Shown here: positions 36,801-49,122 of the stretch, piece by piece
Layout: every line of letters starts with the position of its first letter
Position numbering within the stretch: position 1 is the first letter of the stretch
Assembly (NCBI GenBank): GCA_006503535.1
Contig: QYRS01000008.1
Coordinates: 2,046,001-2,110,000, forward strand
DNA from: Arthrinium phaeospermum
Taxonomy: Eukaryota > Ascomycota > Sordariomycetes > Amphisphaeriales > Apiosporaceae
Direction: 5' to 3'
Length of the DNA stretch: 64,000 nucleotides
The notes under the pieces: model-generated
Database searches by the model: none
Told to the model about the DNA's origin: nothing
What the model saw: the letters and a program-made list of their open reading frames with translations, nothing else
Program-made: the position numbers and the translations under genes

Positions 36801-38449
36801 CCCCAGCCTAAACCAGAACGACTACGACTCACAAGCACTTAAACGAAGCCCCCAAAGTCAAGTCACGCAGTAATAGCCCCTAGCACTTACCTACCTACCG
36901 TCTCCTAGCAATACCGAAGCCCCCTTCATCATTCCAACGAGCCTGGTAATCCCTCAGGATTCCCCTGGACCCCTTTGCGTATCTCGTATCTCGTATCCGG
37001 AAATACCAAACAACGGATCGGCTAAAGATCTCGAGCATCAGATAGACAGATTACCCAGCCCCCATCGTATCAACCGGCCGGTTGCGTGGCCACCTTTGCA
37101 TGTTCTGTACCGCTTCTTGCTCTGGAAGAAAGAGCGTTCTTGATATGTCGACAAGCCGTGTCTCGAGTATATTTTCTTTCGAAAAAACCAGCCGTGATTC
37201 AAGATATTGTCGCCCGCCATCACCACTCGCCGCCCATTTCCCGAGCAGACTTCAGCGTAGGCAGACAGACAGCCGCCCAAAGGGGACAGACATCTTGCGT
37301 GCTGCGGCTGCCAACTTCGAATGTGTCTGTCAGATAGTCCCTATATCCCTGGGCCATCGCATCGTCGACGGTGTAGACCCAATATCGAACCGTGTGTCAA
37401 TCGAAGAGCGCGTGAACAACTGCCACACAAGGCAAGGCAAGCTCGTGTCTGTTCTGTCGTAGTAGTAGGTAGAATCTCCATCCCCCGCTTACACGGCACA
37501 GGCTGTCCCTGTTGTTCTATCGGAAGACGAGCAAGGGATTCGAGAGTAAGCTCAGGCCGCAGTCAAGTCAGGGAGAGATATAGCCGATACTGGCTAGAAA
37601 AGGAGAAACCACATCACCGTCTCAGAGGTAACAATAACCTTTTCACGGGTAGCCGCGGAGATGTAGTCGCGTTTCAGGTTCGTGTGTATCGTCCTGGTAT
37701 TTCGTCCGTCGACCAGTCCTCGACCTTTTTTTGTCTCATGAGATCACCCGACACTCAGGCTCGCTTCGTGGAGTTGATGATGATGACTAGAACATAACTG
37801 CGATTGCCTCCCCACCACGCAGGGACCTGACGGAGGATGCAGCCAAGAATCCAGGCCTCCCTTTCCTTATCTACCGCCAGCAACTCCCGGCAAGTGGACT
37901 GCAGCGGTCCCGGTCTCCTCTTGAGGGGCAGGCAGGGGTTTGGCGTGTATGTAGTTCCTGCCACTGTTTTTTCAGATACTCGAAAAGTGAAGAAAGGCCT
38001 CCCTCCCTTCCTTTCTCCAAGACACCGCCATTCTGCATTGCAAGAGCTATTGCTGCAAGAGCCGCTGAATTCGGTGCAGTTTCTTCGTAAGGCAGAGAGA
38101 CACCGTATATGGATACACATGATATGATGCCCGCGTCCGAAATAGGCCAGGCCAGGCACCCGGCCCACCGGTTCGAAGAGGTGGGTTCTATTTTTTTGGC
38201 ACAGACTTTTAGCGGTCGGTATCCATATCTATGCAACTGCAACTCTCACGAAAAAGAGCCCAGACGGAAGAAGCCGTCAAGCTGTAGCCGAAGGGAACAG
38301 TGGCATGCACGCACATCCTCCATATCCAACGGCCGTCAAGAGAAATCGCTTGCGGTACCTCGGCACAAATGGAAATGGCATAGGCTGATGGCAGGCAGTG
38401 TTGCAATGGCAGCTGCGGCCTGGGTATACGACGGGTTTCGCTTACGGTG

Positions 38450-38472
38450 ATGCTGATGCTGATGCTGATGCT
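38450..38472. repeat. (GATGCT)n microsatellite
   Basis: About four copies of the hexamer TGATGC stand in tandem within the gene-poor region. It has no coding context. Confidence 0.85.
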
Positions 38473-41400
38473 AACAGCACAGCACCGCCGCAGGTCGCCG
38501 TCGAGAGCCTCGTTTAAACAAGGGGGCAGGGAGAATCAACGGCAGAGATTGATTCATGTCCGGGACCGGGCAATTATCCCTTCTACTTACTCTAGTGGAA
38601 TCTGACGAGATTAGAGCTTACATGCTTGATATTGCTGCTCTACCCGCAACCAGGTCAGAGGTGTCTCCAAACCCAGATGGCGACACCACCTCGTCAACAA
38701 GCGAACATGATCTAGGCAGGTGGCGGGACCCAAATTTTGGAGCCGAGACATGGTGGCTGGCTTGCAAGCAGCCCACAAGGAGGGTTTAATCCTCTTGGAG
38801 GCGGTGATAAAAGGAGGAGTTCCTGCTGATTTACCCGGTTTCTCACTTTTGCCAGCTGAGCCGCTGCAGCTATCGTCGCTGCCTATAAGTCCTTGGCCAA
38901 TGGCGGCTTTTGCCAAGTGCAAACCAGGCGAGGACGTCATCTTTAAGTAGCTTCGAGAGTGACATTCCACTTGTCGACACACGTAAGGGGGTATCATCAC
39001 TATGTATAGGGTCCCAATCCCTGGATTGACACTGCAGATGCCGCTGCTGGGGGGAAAGGGGGTAGCGTGTGATCCGAGCCACCTTGAAAGTTAAGGGGAT
39101 ATCACCAGGAATGTGAAGAACCCATTGCAACGCGCGGTGACGGCTTACACGTTGCCACCGGCCATCTTCTGTGCGGCATTGTGCGGCATATCTTAGCGGT
39201 ACATAAGTATTATGTAGCTCTAGACTGGCGGGCGACTGGTTCGATCGCCCACGACGTGCTGCGTGTTGATCACCAAGTGTCGGGCCGTTTATCGCGGGTC
39301 GAGCTTTCCTCCTCCGCAGCGGGTGTCGGAAATGATCGTGCTAGAGCTAGCAGACAGCGGGAGAACCGTGGTTATTTGCGATGCAACTCTGACATGCGTG
39401 CTGAGTGAGTGGCCTTGGATCTTCGCGGTTGGAGTATGGGGTAATGGCATGCTGCTCATGTTAAATTCTCCGGCCCAAGTATCCCGGCCTAGAGTCGACT
39501 GGAAGGGGGTTGAGGAGTCTCGAGTCTGACTCATGCCCCTTCTCACAGATGCAATAGGCATAGGCTTCATGCAGCACCGGTAAATTAGCATCGAGATCGA
39601 CACCCCATCACTTGTCATTAATTTGGTGTAGTCCGCCCAGGAGGTCCGCCTCCCAACAGCAGCAGGATGGGTAAGCCATTTGATAATCGTATGACAGCCT
39701 GCGAAGGCCGGCGTGAATATGATACATCACTTGGGCGTGGGGGCGGCATCGAAAGAGTAAACGCCTTGTCTGTTTGTCACCAGGCGTCAGGCGTCCGTCC
39801 GCAAGGACCGCCGCTGGCTCATCTCATGCTGCTGCTGCTGATGACTGCCAATATCAGCCTCCCGGATGCAGGGCCCGGGAAATGATGAGCCTGTATGTAC
39901 GGCACACGGCCCCTCGAGGACTGCCGGTGTCAGGGCTTGACATGGGTCTTAAGGCCGGCGCTACAGGGACATGATGCAAACCATTGAAAACGCCCAACGA
40001 AGGGTACCTAGAGAGCCCCATAGTTCGCGTGGACAGCACGGCATCTGCCGTCATGGAGCGTGTTGGCGCGGGCGAGGTATAGTCCAAGTCTCGGGCAATA
40101 AGATAACCATATCTGTCAAGAGTGAAGCGAGGGGCGATAGGACATTAGGGTAACATTAGCATGTTTCCTTCGCCATACTGGCCAGCCGAACCGTTGCAAT
40201 GAACGGGAGGCTAGCGGCAACCTCCGTCGGATTTGGCGACTTGGAGGATAAACGGGAAGTGGACCTCGCTCGAAACAATCCAGACAGGTTGGCACGGTCG
40301 GCATGAAGGTCATATGTAGTTAAGGAAGGCCAAGTTGCGGGGGGTTGTTAATTGTCAATCCCCGCCGGTCACGAAATGCTTTCCCTCAAGCCCTTTCTAG
40401 CCTTCACGTCACCATGTCATGTCGGGGTGGACGAGAGGAAGGGGTTGCGTCAACCCCTGGCAATCCACCCTCAAGCCGTTGTAGGATCCTCGACAAGGAT
40501 TCCCTACTCAACGTCCAAGGGCAATAAAGCAGGAAACATTCCCAAAAGGGGAGTGGGTCACACCTTGGGCCTATAGTTCGTCCGGGTTTCTGGGCATCTG
40601 AATGGAATGAAAAATGGCAACCTAAGTTCTGCCATATTTGGGCCGCTGCCTTGAGTAGGGTTGCACCGAAGCCTCGATAGCTCGGAGATTTTTCGCTTGG
40701 CCGGGCTAGGCCGGCGGCACCGAGTTTCGAAAACAGCTGGTTGTGCATAGCAATCTAGTCCCCCCCGAATGCCCAGCGGCTTGCTGACTGGATAGACACA
40801 AGTTTTGTGGCATACATACGATCCTATGTATGTATTGTGCAAGGAACGGCTCATGGGACGGAACTTGCCAGTACGTATCCAGACCTGTCGAGATATTTCA
40901 TCGGAAAAGCATGCAGCCGTAGGAAGTTCTTTCCGGCAGCCACCATCGCCAAGTTGTGGTGATGAATCTCCCCTTCTGTCATTTGTAGCTCCTACCGAGA
41001 GATTTGGTGCAACAGAGCGAGCTCCAAGCTGAGCTGTCTACATGGGGGTTTCCTCGAGATGTCGTTTAAGAGTATGCGGCAAGCCGACGCCAGTAGGCTT
41101 GCCCAATCCAAGACGGACATTCTATTTCTATGTACGAAAAAGAACGGCGCCAATCATCACTGGCTTTGTCGTCAAAACTACTCCGGGAAGGTCGTAACCG
41201 GCACGCAGCATATTCAACTGGCATGAGCTCGGTTCGCTGTACGGTCGATCGTGGATACCGATTTGTAAATGGGAATCTGAGACTCGGGAGGAAGGTATGG
41301 ACTCTCGACATTCCGTCTTGACGACATGCCACTGTTCCCGTGATGCAGGTTCGGGCCATGACATGGCATGACAGTATTCGCTGCGTGGGTGGTGGTGAAC

Positions 41401-42227
41401 AAGAAAAGATTGGCCGGTACTGATACTTATCACGGTACCAGACGTTATATTCATGCGGTCCTCGAAGCCCGCTAGGCTGGAATCTGGCCACGGAACTCTC
41501 GAGTAGGAAAATAAATAGCGTGGCCTTGCTGTGAAAGAACCCGGAATCAGAGTCGCATCGTCATGTGCTGCACACACCTTCACTACACACTACACATGCA
41601 GGCGATCCCTGGCTGCGCGCGCGAGAGAAACCGGGATGCAATACCTTGTTGGGTGATTATGGTTCCCGCGGAGGCCAACATCGAGTTGCGGCAATAAGAA
41701 GGAGATCCTGACGGCCCAAGCCCGATATAAGAGCCATGACTTCAGTGTCTCGGGCGTGAAGGCAAGGCGTCCACAAGGCGACCGATAATTATGCAGGTAG
41801 ACGTTGAAGATGATTCGTATGCTGCAGTTGCCCGTGAGGCAGCAAGAGTTGTGGAATGTCTCGACGGCCACGTCTTTCCCTAATGTTCTGTCGTTTTTTG
41901 AGACCAAACTTGCCATGGCTATGTGCTACTGCAAGCCGTCAATAATATCCTTTGAATGTGACCAGGTCGGTCTCACTTATGTTGAGCAATCAGTCACCAT
42001 TCGGGACTTTCATGTTGGGCCAGGGTCCACCCAGCGATGTAACAGCGGTTCAAGATGGGCCTTGTTCGCTGGCAACGAACCACATGACTGCTCTGTCTGG
42101 TACCTCGAGATGATGGAAGCGAAAGGGAGCCAGGCCAGGCCGAAAACGAAGGGTTGCTTTGCACATCACTTTATTTTCCATGTCTGAAGAGAGATAGATG
42201 GAGAGGGCCCAGGGCCGTAGTGGAGGG

Positions 42228-42256
42228 AGGGCTGGCTGGCTGGCTGGCTGGCTGGG
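42228..42256. repeat. (GGCT)n microsatellite
   Basis: About six tandem copies of GGCT are followed by a G-rich stretch. It has no coding context. Confidence 0.85.
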
Positions 42257-43985
42257 GGTGGCAGTGAGCGGAAGTACATACAGGCACTTGGTCCAGCACT
42301 GGCTCAAGTGCTGTGTGCTCTCATGTTAACCTAGCAGGCGGTTGGGTGTTGTGGTGTGGGTGGGCGCTCGCCCATGGCCAGTGGCCAGTGCCAGTGTGTG
42401 GATGGATCAATTGATGGACGAGTGAGTGTGTGCAAAAGGCAAGTGGATATCCCATGGGCCTAACGCGGATTGCCGGCTTATTGTTCGGCCAGGAATTGCA
42501 GCAGAAATCAGAATCTTGATGGATGCGCAAGTCCCTGGCCCTGACTGACTTGCGTCTTCAACGGTGACGAAACCATGATGATGGTGCTAATGGGACCGTC
42601 TCGTTTGTCATTGATTAGTCGCACATGCACCTCTGATAGAAGCCATTCCGACTCACCACACAGTCGCCGCGCTAATCCACCTGTTGAAACCGGTCTCAAG
42701 CGGGCGGCATTGCAGCGTGGAGGCTGTCTTTTCTTATTCCTCTCTTCGCGCCAATACCCAAGGTAGCCGATAAGGCAGAAAGCCCGGTTACTGTAGGTGA
42801 GCGCAAAGGGCATGGCATGGGATTTGGCTGCCGAGACAGTCCAGCCGAGCTGGAACCGTAGACCGGTTTCCCAATCGCTCCGCTTCACTGCAGCATCTCA
42901 ACAGGAAAAAGAAATATGGTGGAATCGAGTCCACTGCCGATCCTATTACCATCATTTACCTTTGGCTGTAAATCCGAACAAGCGTCATGAACAACACCAC
43001 GCATTGTCGAACATGTTGCAGGCTAGGCTGTCTCTTGCTGGATGACCTGGGAGAAGGAAAGAAAAAAAAAGTAAAAAGAAATCATAAGGGTAGAGAGCCA
43101 CCCCCGGCTTGATGCCGGGCTCTGGTATCCAATAGGCCGGAAGTGAGAAAAGCGAGCAATTGTGGAGGTGCATATGATGTATGATACCGATACGACCTGG
43201 GAGTTGGAGACGGGCACTCCATTCCTGGCCTCCTAATACCTGCTGGCTCGCAATCTGATACTCGGTAAAATAGCAATGGCTAAGTTAGTCTCTTCGTCTG
43301 GCCTGGTTTGGCGTCGTCTGGTGATATGAGGTGCGAAGAAGGAGGCACGCATAATTGTCGTGTGGAGCCTGGCTAACGGGCGGCACGGGTGAACAGAGGT
43401 TGAATGCGGTATGCAGTGCGGTCGCCCATCCCAAGTACGTACCAGCATGTGGCCGTGAGCCATGAGCACGCGTTCGCACTCCGTCTGCCCCATGCCCTTG
43501 CTCCTTGTAAAGCCTTGTATGGGTACCTGTTAAGATGGAAGGCATGGCAGGCAGGGCAGGCATGGCGGGCATGGGAAAAAGCCGGGTCCCATTGAATCCA
43601 TCCATGATCCATGAATTCGTGATCCAGCCATCCTTCCATCTAACCCATATGTAATCATTCAGAACCAATCTTGATGTCTCTTCGGGGAGATTCCCTTATT
43701 CGAAACATAAATTTGGCCCTGTTTCAAACCCGCCCAGTCCCGCACTTCGTAGCCGGTAACGGCGGGGTCTCAAATAACAAATAAAATCCAGGGTTCCTAG
43801 TTTAGAAAAGAAGCTGACAGGTACGGTACGTCGGCAGACATGGTTCTGAACATGGCAGGGCATGGCAGGGTCTAGCAAGGGCTCCATGTCCCATCGCCGA
43901 CACCTCTGCTATGTACTAGTGAGTATTTGATGATGATTCAGAAGTGACCAACCACTATTGGATGGCAAGATGTACCGAGATTATG

Positions 43986-44026
43986 GGTTCGCCCGCCTGT
44001 GTGTCTCCCTCACAGGTGGGCGAATC
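43986..44026 (+). other. 16-bp inverted repeat, RNA hairpin on + strand
   Basis: The arm at 43986-44001 (GGTTCGCCCGCCTGTG) faces 44011-44026 (CACAGGTGGGCGAATC) across a 9-base loop. In DNA 14 of 16 positions pair. Both differences are G-U wobbles in a plus-strand transcript, so all 16 would pair in RNA. No gene is adjacent, so the role is unknown. Confidence 0.6.
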
Positions 44027-45990
44027 AGGTAGGCTACGTCAGGTCCTGTTACTTTTTAGGTAGGCAAAGAACACGACCAGTTGCAGGCCCGCGCAGGGCG
44101 TACGTGCTACATACCACCTCTCAGCTGCTGCAACTGCGACGTATAAGTCTGGCAGTATAGGGCAGTACTACTATGATGTAGGTATGTAGGTCAGTACATC
44201 TTACATTTGGTTGTGTAGGAGGCTGCTGTAGTAGCAGTAGTAGGACCCGCGCTAGAGGCCTGCCCCAGGTAACCGGTTCCCACACATTGCGAGATCCGAA
44301 AAAGGTGTAACGCATGGACTAGTTCTTTCTCGCTTCGGCAGCCTGCATGCTGCTGGGAGGGCTAGGAGGGCAACCCCATGCCTGCGCATCTTTCCCATTT
44401 CGTACTTGCGCAATCATGTTCGAGCGGGCCGCTACCACGTCCTTCCTCAATCCCTCAATCGCAGACCAACTCAAGTACCGTGACCCAATGTCAGGTATCC
44501 AACCTCCATGCACCAATGTTTCCGCACCCTTGGTTTTGTATTGCGCCCGGTAGCACTGCATACATGCGTTCTTCCTCTCCTCACGTTCGTCTCCTCGATC
44601 TTTCCAACTTAGTACGGTACTTCATACTAGATTCGCGGAGAATAAATCATGACCTACCACCTAAGGTTAGGTACCTAGTTGGACGTGGACATCCAGTATA
44701 GAATGAATCAGGGACACACCAGCATCATACTTACCAGGAGAGCCCAAGCTTGTTACCGGGCTACACGTAGCACATCCCACTATAAAAGAAATGCCGACTA
44801 TAAAATTCCCGGTATACTATTTACATGCTGCGACGACCCTTGGAGTCTTGCCTGCTTAGGTAAATGGCAAATTTCCATCATAGCTCTATGGAGCATCGAC
44901 GGATGTACAGCCCGTACTTACATCCCACCGACCCTGGTCGACGGGGTCTGGCAAAGCCTGGACGCGGCATGTGTTGCCAATAACAGCTAGTGAATCGCCG
45001 TCCTCTAACCGAAAAGACAGCCCTGTAGCATATCCAATGTAACTTGGCGCCACCTACTCCGTACTCCGTACTCTGATCTGACCTACATACCCTACAGGCC
45101 TAGGAATTAACAGGAATATCGAACCATTTATTCCTTTGACGTACTGCCCCTCCTCCGCTTCGGCCTGGTGGCCATTCACGCATCGAACACCCTCCTACCT
45201 CCTACCTACCTAGTATTACGACCTGCCTTCAATTACAGGCGCCCCCTTTACGTCCACCAGCTGGGTATCCCGTGTATATCAAACGCTTCTCCGCGTTCCA
45301 ATGCACCTGGTCTCCTGTCACTGGGTAGTATTGCGTAACGACCTCGGAGCTACATGACACCCCCCCAGCCCGGCTGTGATTCGTGGTGTGACGGACAACA
45401 ACCAAGTCTTGGTACCAGGGTCTATCCCAGAGACATTGTCTGCTTTTTCTGGCTTAAAGACGATTTCACCCTCCCTCCAGCATATGTAGTCAACCGCTCT
45501 CCACCACCCCGAGGAGTCTCTTTCGTCGAATTCGGGACCACACCAGCAGACCTCTTCCCCTCGAGTGGACCAGCAACACGGTAGCTAATCACACCGGTTT
45601 GCACCTGCACACACCGGCTTCCACGCCTTCAACGGCCAACGACACGAGCGACCTCGCCTACCCTGCCTGCTGGCCCTGGTAGCCTGTTGGCTCCCTTGCT
45701 TTTTGGCTTGTCGTAGGGCAGACACCTTCGTCACCTGCCCAGGCCTTTCTCGAATCCGGGCACTCGGTATCGACTGCAGCTCACCTCTGCATGTGCTGAA
45801 CGGGAACACGAAGGCGCCTCCTTCCCATCACACTCACCATCCATCCCCGGCGGACAGCGGTACTTCGGTCTCTATCTATATAGAACCTTGGATGGATCCC
45901 TGAGCCTTTGCTTGCTGCACTGCAACCAACCTTTCCTGGAATTCTCCTGCGACCAACCAAGGTCTCTCATCTTCTCGTCCCAAACATACC

Positions 45991-47382
45991 ATGGTGGACT
46001 CAATGGCCCGACCCTACAACTCGTGGGCTCATGAGCCCTATGCCTCGAATGAGGCCCCCTACTACCGTCCGGACTCGTCCAGGCAAGGTCAACAACGTCT
46101 CCCTCCATCATCGTCTTTTCTTTCGCAAACCCCGCCTCAGAGCGCCCCAGAGGTCCGAGAGACAGTCTATAAACAAAGCACCTATGCGGCGGCACCGGCG
46201 CCTGCTCATCATATGACACCAAGGCCCTTGGCCTCGCCCACTGAGAGACAGGTGACTAATCAAGCTGGCCAACGCCCGCCGGATATATATGCTCGTCTTT
46301 CACCCACATACTCTTCGGGTGCAAGTGACCAAACTGGGGATGCCCCAGACCAATTCCGACCGCCACCACAGAGCTTTTCGTCAAGAGTGCCTCCTCCATT
46401 GACACCCCCAATGAGACAGTACAGAGACATGCCTCATACATACCCACACCCACACCCGCCGCCGCCGCCCCTGCCGCTGCCACCTTCTCAGTCATCGGTT
46501 CACCGGCCCCTTCCTGGCCCTCACGGCAAAGACCTCCGCATCCAGCCACCACCACACTCCATGAACTCACCAAACCAGTCGAATATGCCATGGTCACCGG
46601 CCTCGGCGGGCAGCAGCCGCACTGACAGGATGGCAATCTCACAGCTCGTCGACGCCGGACCTACCCCGAGTACGTCGCGTGCTGCGTCCAAGCGCCCTGA
46701 AGTCTCGCGGGCCACCGGTCCAGGACGCAAGACTTACCGGCTCAAGGTCCGTCAACAGCCAATGGCTGCGAGATCTTGCGGATTCGGAGAAAGAGACCGT
46801 AGAGTTGTCGATCCGCCACCCATTGTCCAGCTCTTCATCGACGACCCGGATGCCTCGCCGGAAGAGATCAAGGCACAACTGAAGCACCCTTTCGCCGTTG
46901 TACACGCCACCATCTGGAACGAGACGGGAGAGCAAGACTGCTCGGCCATGCCGGAGGACTATCGGCAGCAGCGGAGGCTGATGGGCACCGTGGTGGCGTC
47001 GCCCTTTGTGGGGAATGACGACAAGGGCGAGGAGGGATGTTTCTTCTGCTTTGCGGACCTGTCCGTGCGCACGCCCGGATCGTTCCGGCTCCGTTTCTCC
47101 ATCATGTTCCTGGACCCAACCAACACGGCTATCGGGCACCGGACGCCCATCTGCGCCATCACCATGAGCGAAGTCTTCACCGTCTACAACGCCAAGGACT
47201 TCCCCGGCATGCAGGCGAGCACTGCGCTGACGAAGCGCCTCAAGGACCAAGGTTGCCTCATCTCCATCAAGAAGGGGAGCGAGAAGACGGGCGGGGGCCA
47301 TGGCCGTGACGACAGCGACGACGATGACGATGATGACGACGAAGAAGGCCGCGGCAAGAAGCCCAAGCGACAGCGCCGATAG
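45991..47382 (+). CDS. velC: Velvet-family developmental regulator, VelC-like
   Basis: An uninterrupted frame of 463 residues. The first 245 residues are disordered and rich in P, S and Q, with a proline tract (PHPHPPPPPLPLPPS). The velvet domain fills about residues 248-430: YRLKVRQQPMAARSCGFGE, DRRVVDPPPIVQLFI, HATIWNETGEQD, GCFFCFADLSVRTPGSFRLR and EVFTVYNAKDFPGM. A C-terminal velvet domain without an internal insertion, after a long N-terminal tail, is the layout of VelC. VelB has an insertion, and in VosA and VeA the domain is N-terminal. Velvet proteins bind DNA through this Rel-like fold and control sporulation, sexual development and secondary metabolism. The tail is an acidic run of eight D followed by KKPKRQRR, a probable nuclear signal. 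A second in-frame ATG at codon 5 is possible. Confidence 0.85.
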   Translation: MVDSMARPYNSWAHEPYASNEAPYYRPDSSRQGQQRLPPSSSFLSQTPPQSAPEVRETVYKQSTYAAAPAPAHHMTPRPLASPTERQVTNQAGQRPPDIYARLSPTYSSGASDQTGDAPDQFRPPPQSFSSRVPPPLTPPMRQYRDMPHTYPHPHPPPPPLPLPPSQSSVHRPLPGPHGKDLRIQPPPHSMNSPNQSNMPWSPASAGSSRTDRMAISQLVDAGPTPSTSRAASKRPEVSRATGPGRKTYRLKVRQQPMAARSCGFGERDRRVVDPPPIVQLFIDDPDASPEEIKAQLKHPFAVVHATIWNETGEQDCSAMPEDYRQQRRLMGTVVASPFVGNDDKGEEGCFFCFADLSVRTPGSFRLRFSIMFLDPTNTAIGHRTPICAITMSEVFTVYNAKDFPGMQASTALTKRLKDQGCLISIKKGSEKTGGGHGRDDSDDDDDDDDEEGRGKKPKRQRR

Positions 47383-49122
47383 CGTGAGCCGAGCCTCGCA
47401 ACTGGGCGCGGCGACAGCAATATTGGCCACTTACTACATCATTATCATCATCACTCTTTCGATTTATGGCGTTCTATCTAGAGACTGGGCATACACACGC
47501 AGAGATTAAGAAGAGACTGTCGATTAACGGGGGGTCCGTTTTCCTTTTCGTCCTTTTCCCCCTTCGAGATGCAGGGAAACCGGAAAAGGCGGGCGTCTTG
47601 ATACGGCTTTTTATTTTGTTATGTTTTTCACTTTCTGCTTTAGGCTTGAAGCATGGATGATACCACTTTCACTTCTTAAGATACGGCATTATCTGTTTAT
47701 GGGATAGGAGGTCGGACGACTACTTTGGATACCACTCATCGAGAGCAAGAAGAAGCATTCAGCGATTGCATTGCAAACATGGAGACGGGGAAGGAGCGGG
47801 AAGGTGGGAAACCGACGGTCCACCAATCGAGCCTGCTTGTCGAAGTCAAGCAGGCAATGATGAGGCTTACGAACTTTGTTCCTTTTTTTCACACTCCGGG
47901 TTGAGGATAAGGGGGCACACACACACACACAAGATACACACTTACGGGACAGGGGGAGGAAATAATGGGAATCGTCGGGATGACGAAGAGGTTTTTGGCC
48001 TAGTTCTTACAGGTCACGTATAGCCTACCTACTCGGGTCCGTGGCCTGCAGAAGAACTCGGGCTGGTGCTATTACTGCCAGGTAATATCGGATCATCAGT
48101 CAGTTCTTGTTTTACACACTCTCACACACACAGATATACCATACGGACCAGACATTTGGCTCCTATTCATGCTACCTCTAGACTTTGATACCATATATAC
48201 TGCATGTAATGAACGATTTCACTTATTATACCACATCGCCTTCCGATTGTATTAGCACGAGCTGTGCTACCTCTTGTCTCCCAATATGATGTTCTGCCAC
48301 ATTGATCATTGGAGCTTTGTAGAATGTGGAATAAAGTAGGCAGGCGCCTGGTGGATGGATAATCCGCTGTGTCGAGGAAAGTCCAGAGGCGCAATCTAAC
48401 CTAAACTGTGGGAACCAAACCGAAAGCAGCCCCAGGCTTGCCAGTAAGATAGATGGGCGTGGCTAAAAGATTTGCTGAATTGGGTTCTGGTTATTACGGG
48501 CTGTCCTGTCTGTGAGCCAGCTCGAATTCGGCTTGGTCCGGTTTCATTTTCGTTAACTGCCTCTCGTTTCCTTTGATTCGGAGTCTTGAGTTTTGATGTC
48601 GGAGAATTTGAATCTTGATATCGAAAAATGGGAGTCTAGCTCAGGAAGCAGCGCCCCTGGTTCTTATCAATCAACCACTGAAAAAGGGTCCATCCCGGGG
48701 TCTTGGCGTCTGTTCCCAACATTTGGAGCAGGCTAGCTCCCCAGAAGGTTGCTAAGGTTATTGGTTACAGCTTGCGCCTGGAGCTCCTCTGGGCGCAAAA
48801 GCAGGAAGCTACGACCTGGAGCTCTCAAACAAAGCTCCGTTCAATTGGCGCTAAGCCCGAAAAATCCAGCTGAGGGAAAAACCCGGAGGACGGAAAAAAA
48901 ATCCCAACATCCAAGAGGAAAGAGGGATCCTCTAAGGCCAATTGGTTCAATCAAATCTCTTGTCCAACCTCTGCTTGCTATCACCGGAGATTCGCCAATT
49001 GACTGCCTGTCAATCTTGCCTGACTCCCGACTCCATTCCTTTTTTTCTCTTCGGTTTCTTGTTTCACTGTTCCGCCCATTTTCTCTCGTCAATCCCAGCT
49101 ACCACCTCGTCAATCAGCAGCC
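47383..49122. promoter_or_regulatory. velC 3' flank and PDA1 upstream region
   Basis: The 1.7-kb gap contains a (CA)n tract near 47916-47932. The PDA1 leader, about 48980-49122, is pyrimidine-rich, as in highly expressed fungal genes. No gene or RNA was recognised. Confidence 0.45.

Larger units (their letters stand above)
33853..45990. other. 12-kb gene-poor region upstream of velC
   Basis: No frame in this region shows a domain, a signal peptide, a repeated splice pattern or the codon character of the flanking genes. The longest frames are about 160 codons and look random. The region has small simple repeats, listed separately, a strong hairpin at 43986-44026, and CTACCTAC and TACTCCGTACTCCG motifs (near 45050-45200). 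The last one or two kilobases probably include the promoter and leader of velC. Non-coding RNA genes or heavily interrupted small genes cannot be excluded by eye. Confidence 0.4.

Noticed and set aside
37321..37797. 158-codon plus-strand frame in the gene-poor region
   Set aside because: It has no motif, no plausible splice partners, and composition like translated non-coding DNA.
46639..47430. 263-codon minus-strand frame antisense to velC
   Set aside because: It covers the velvet domain exactly on the opposite strand and has no protein features.
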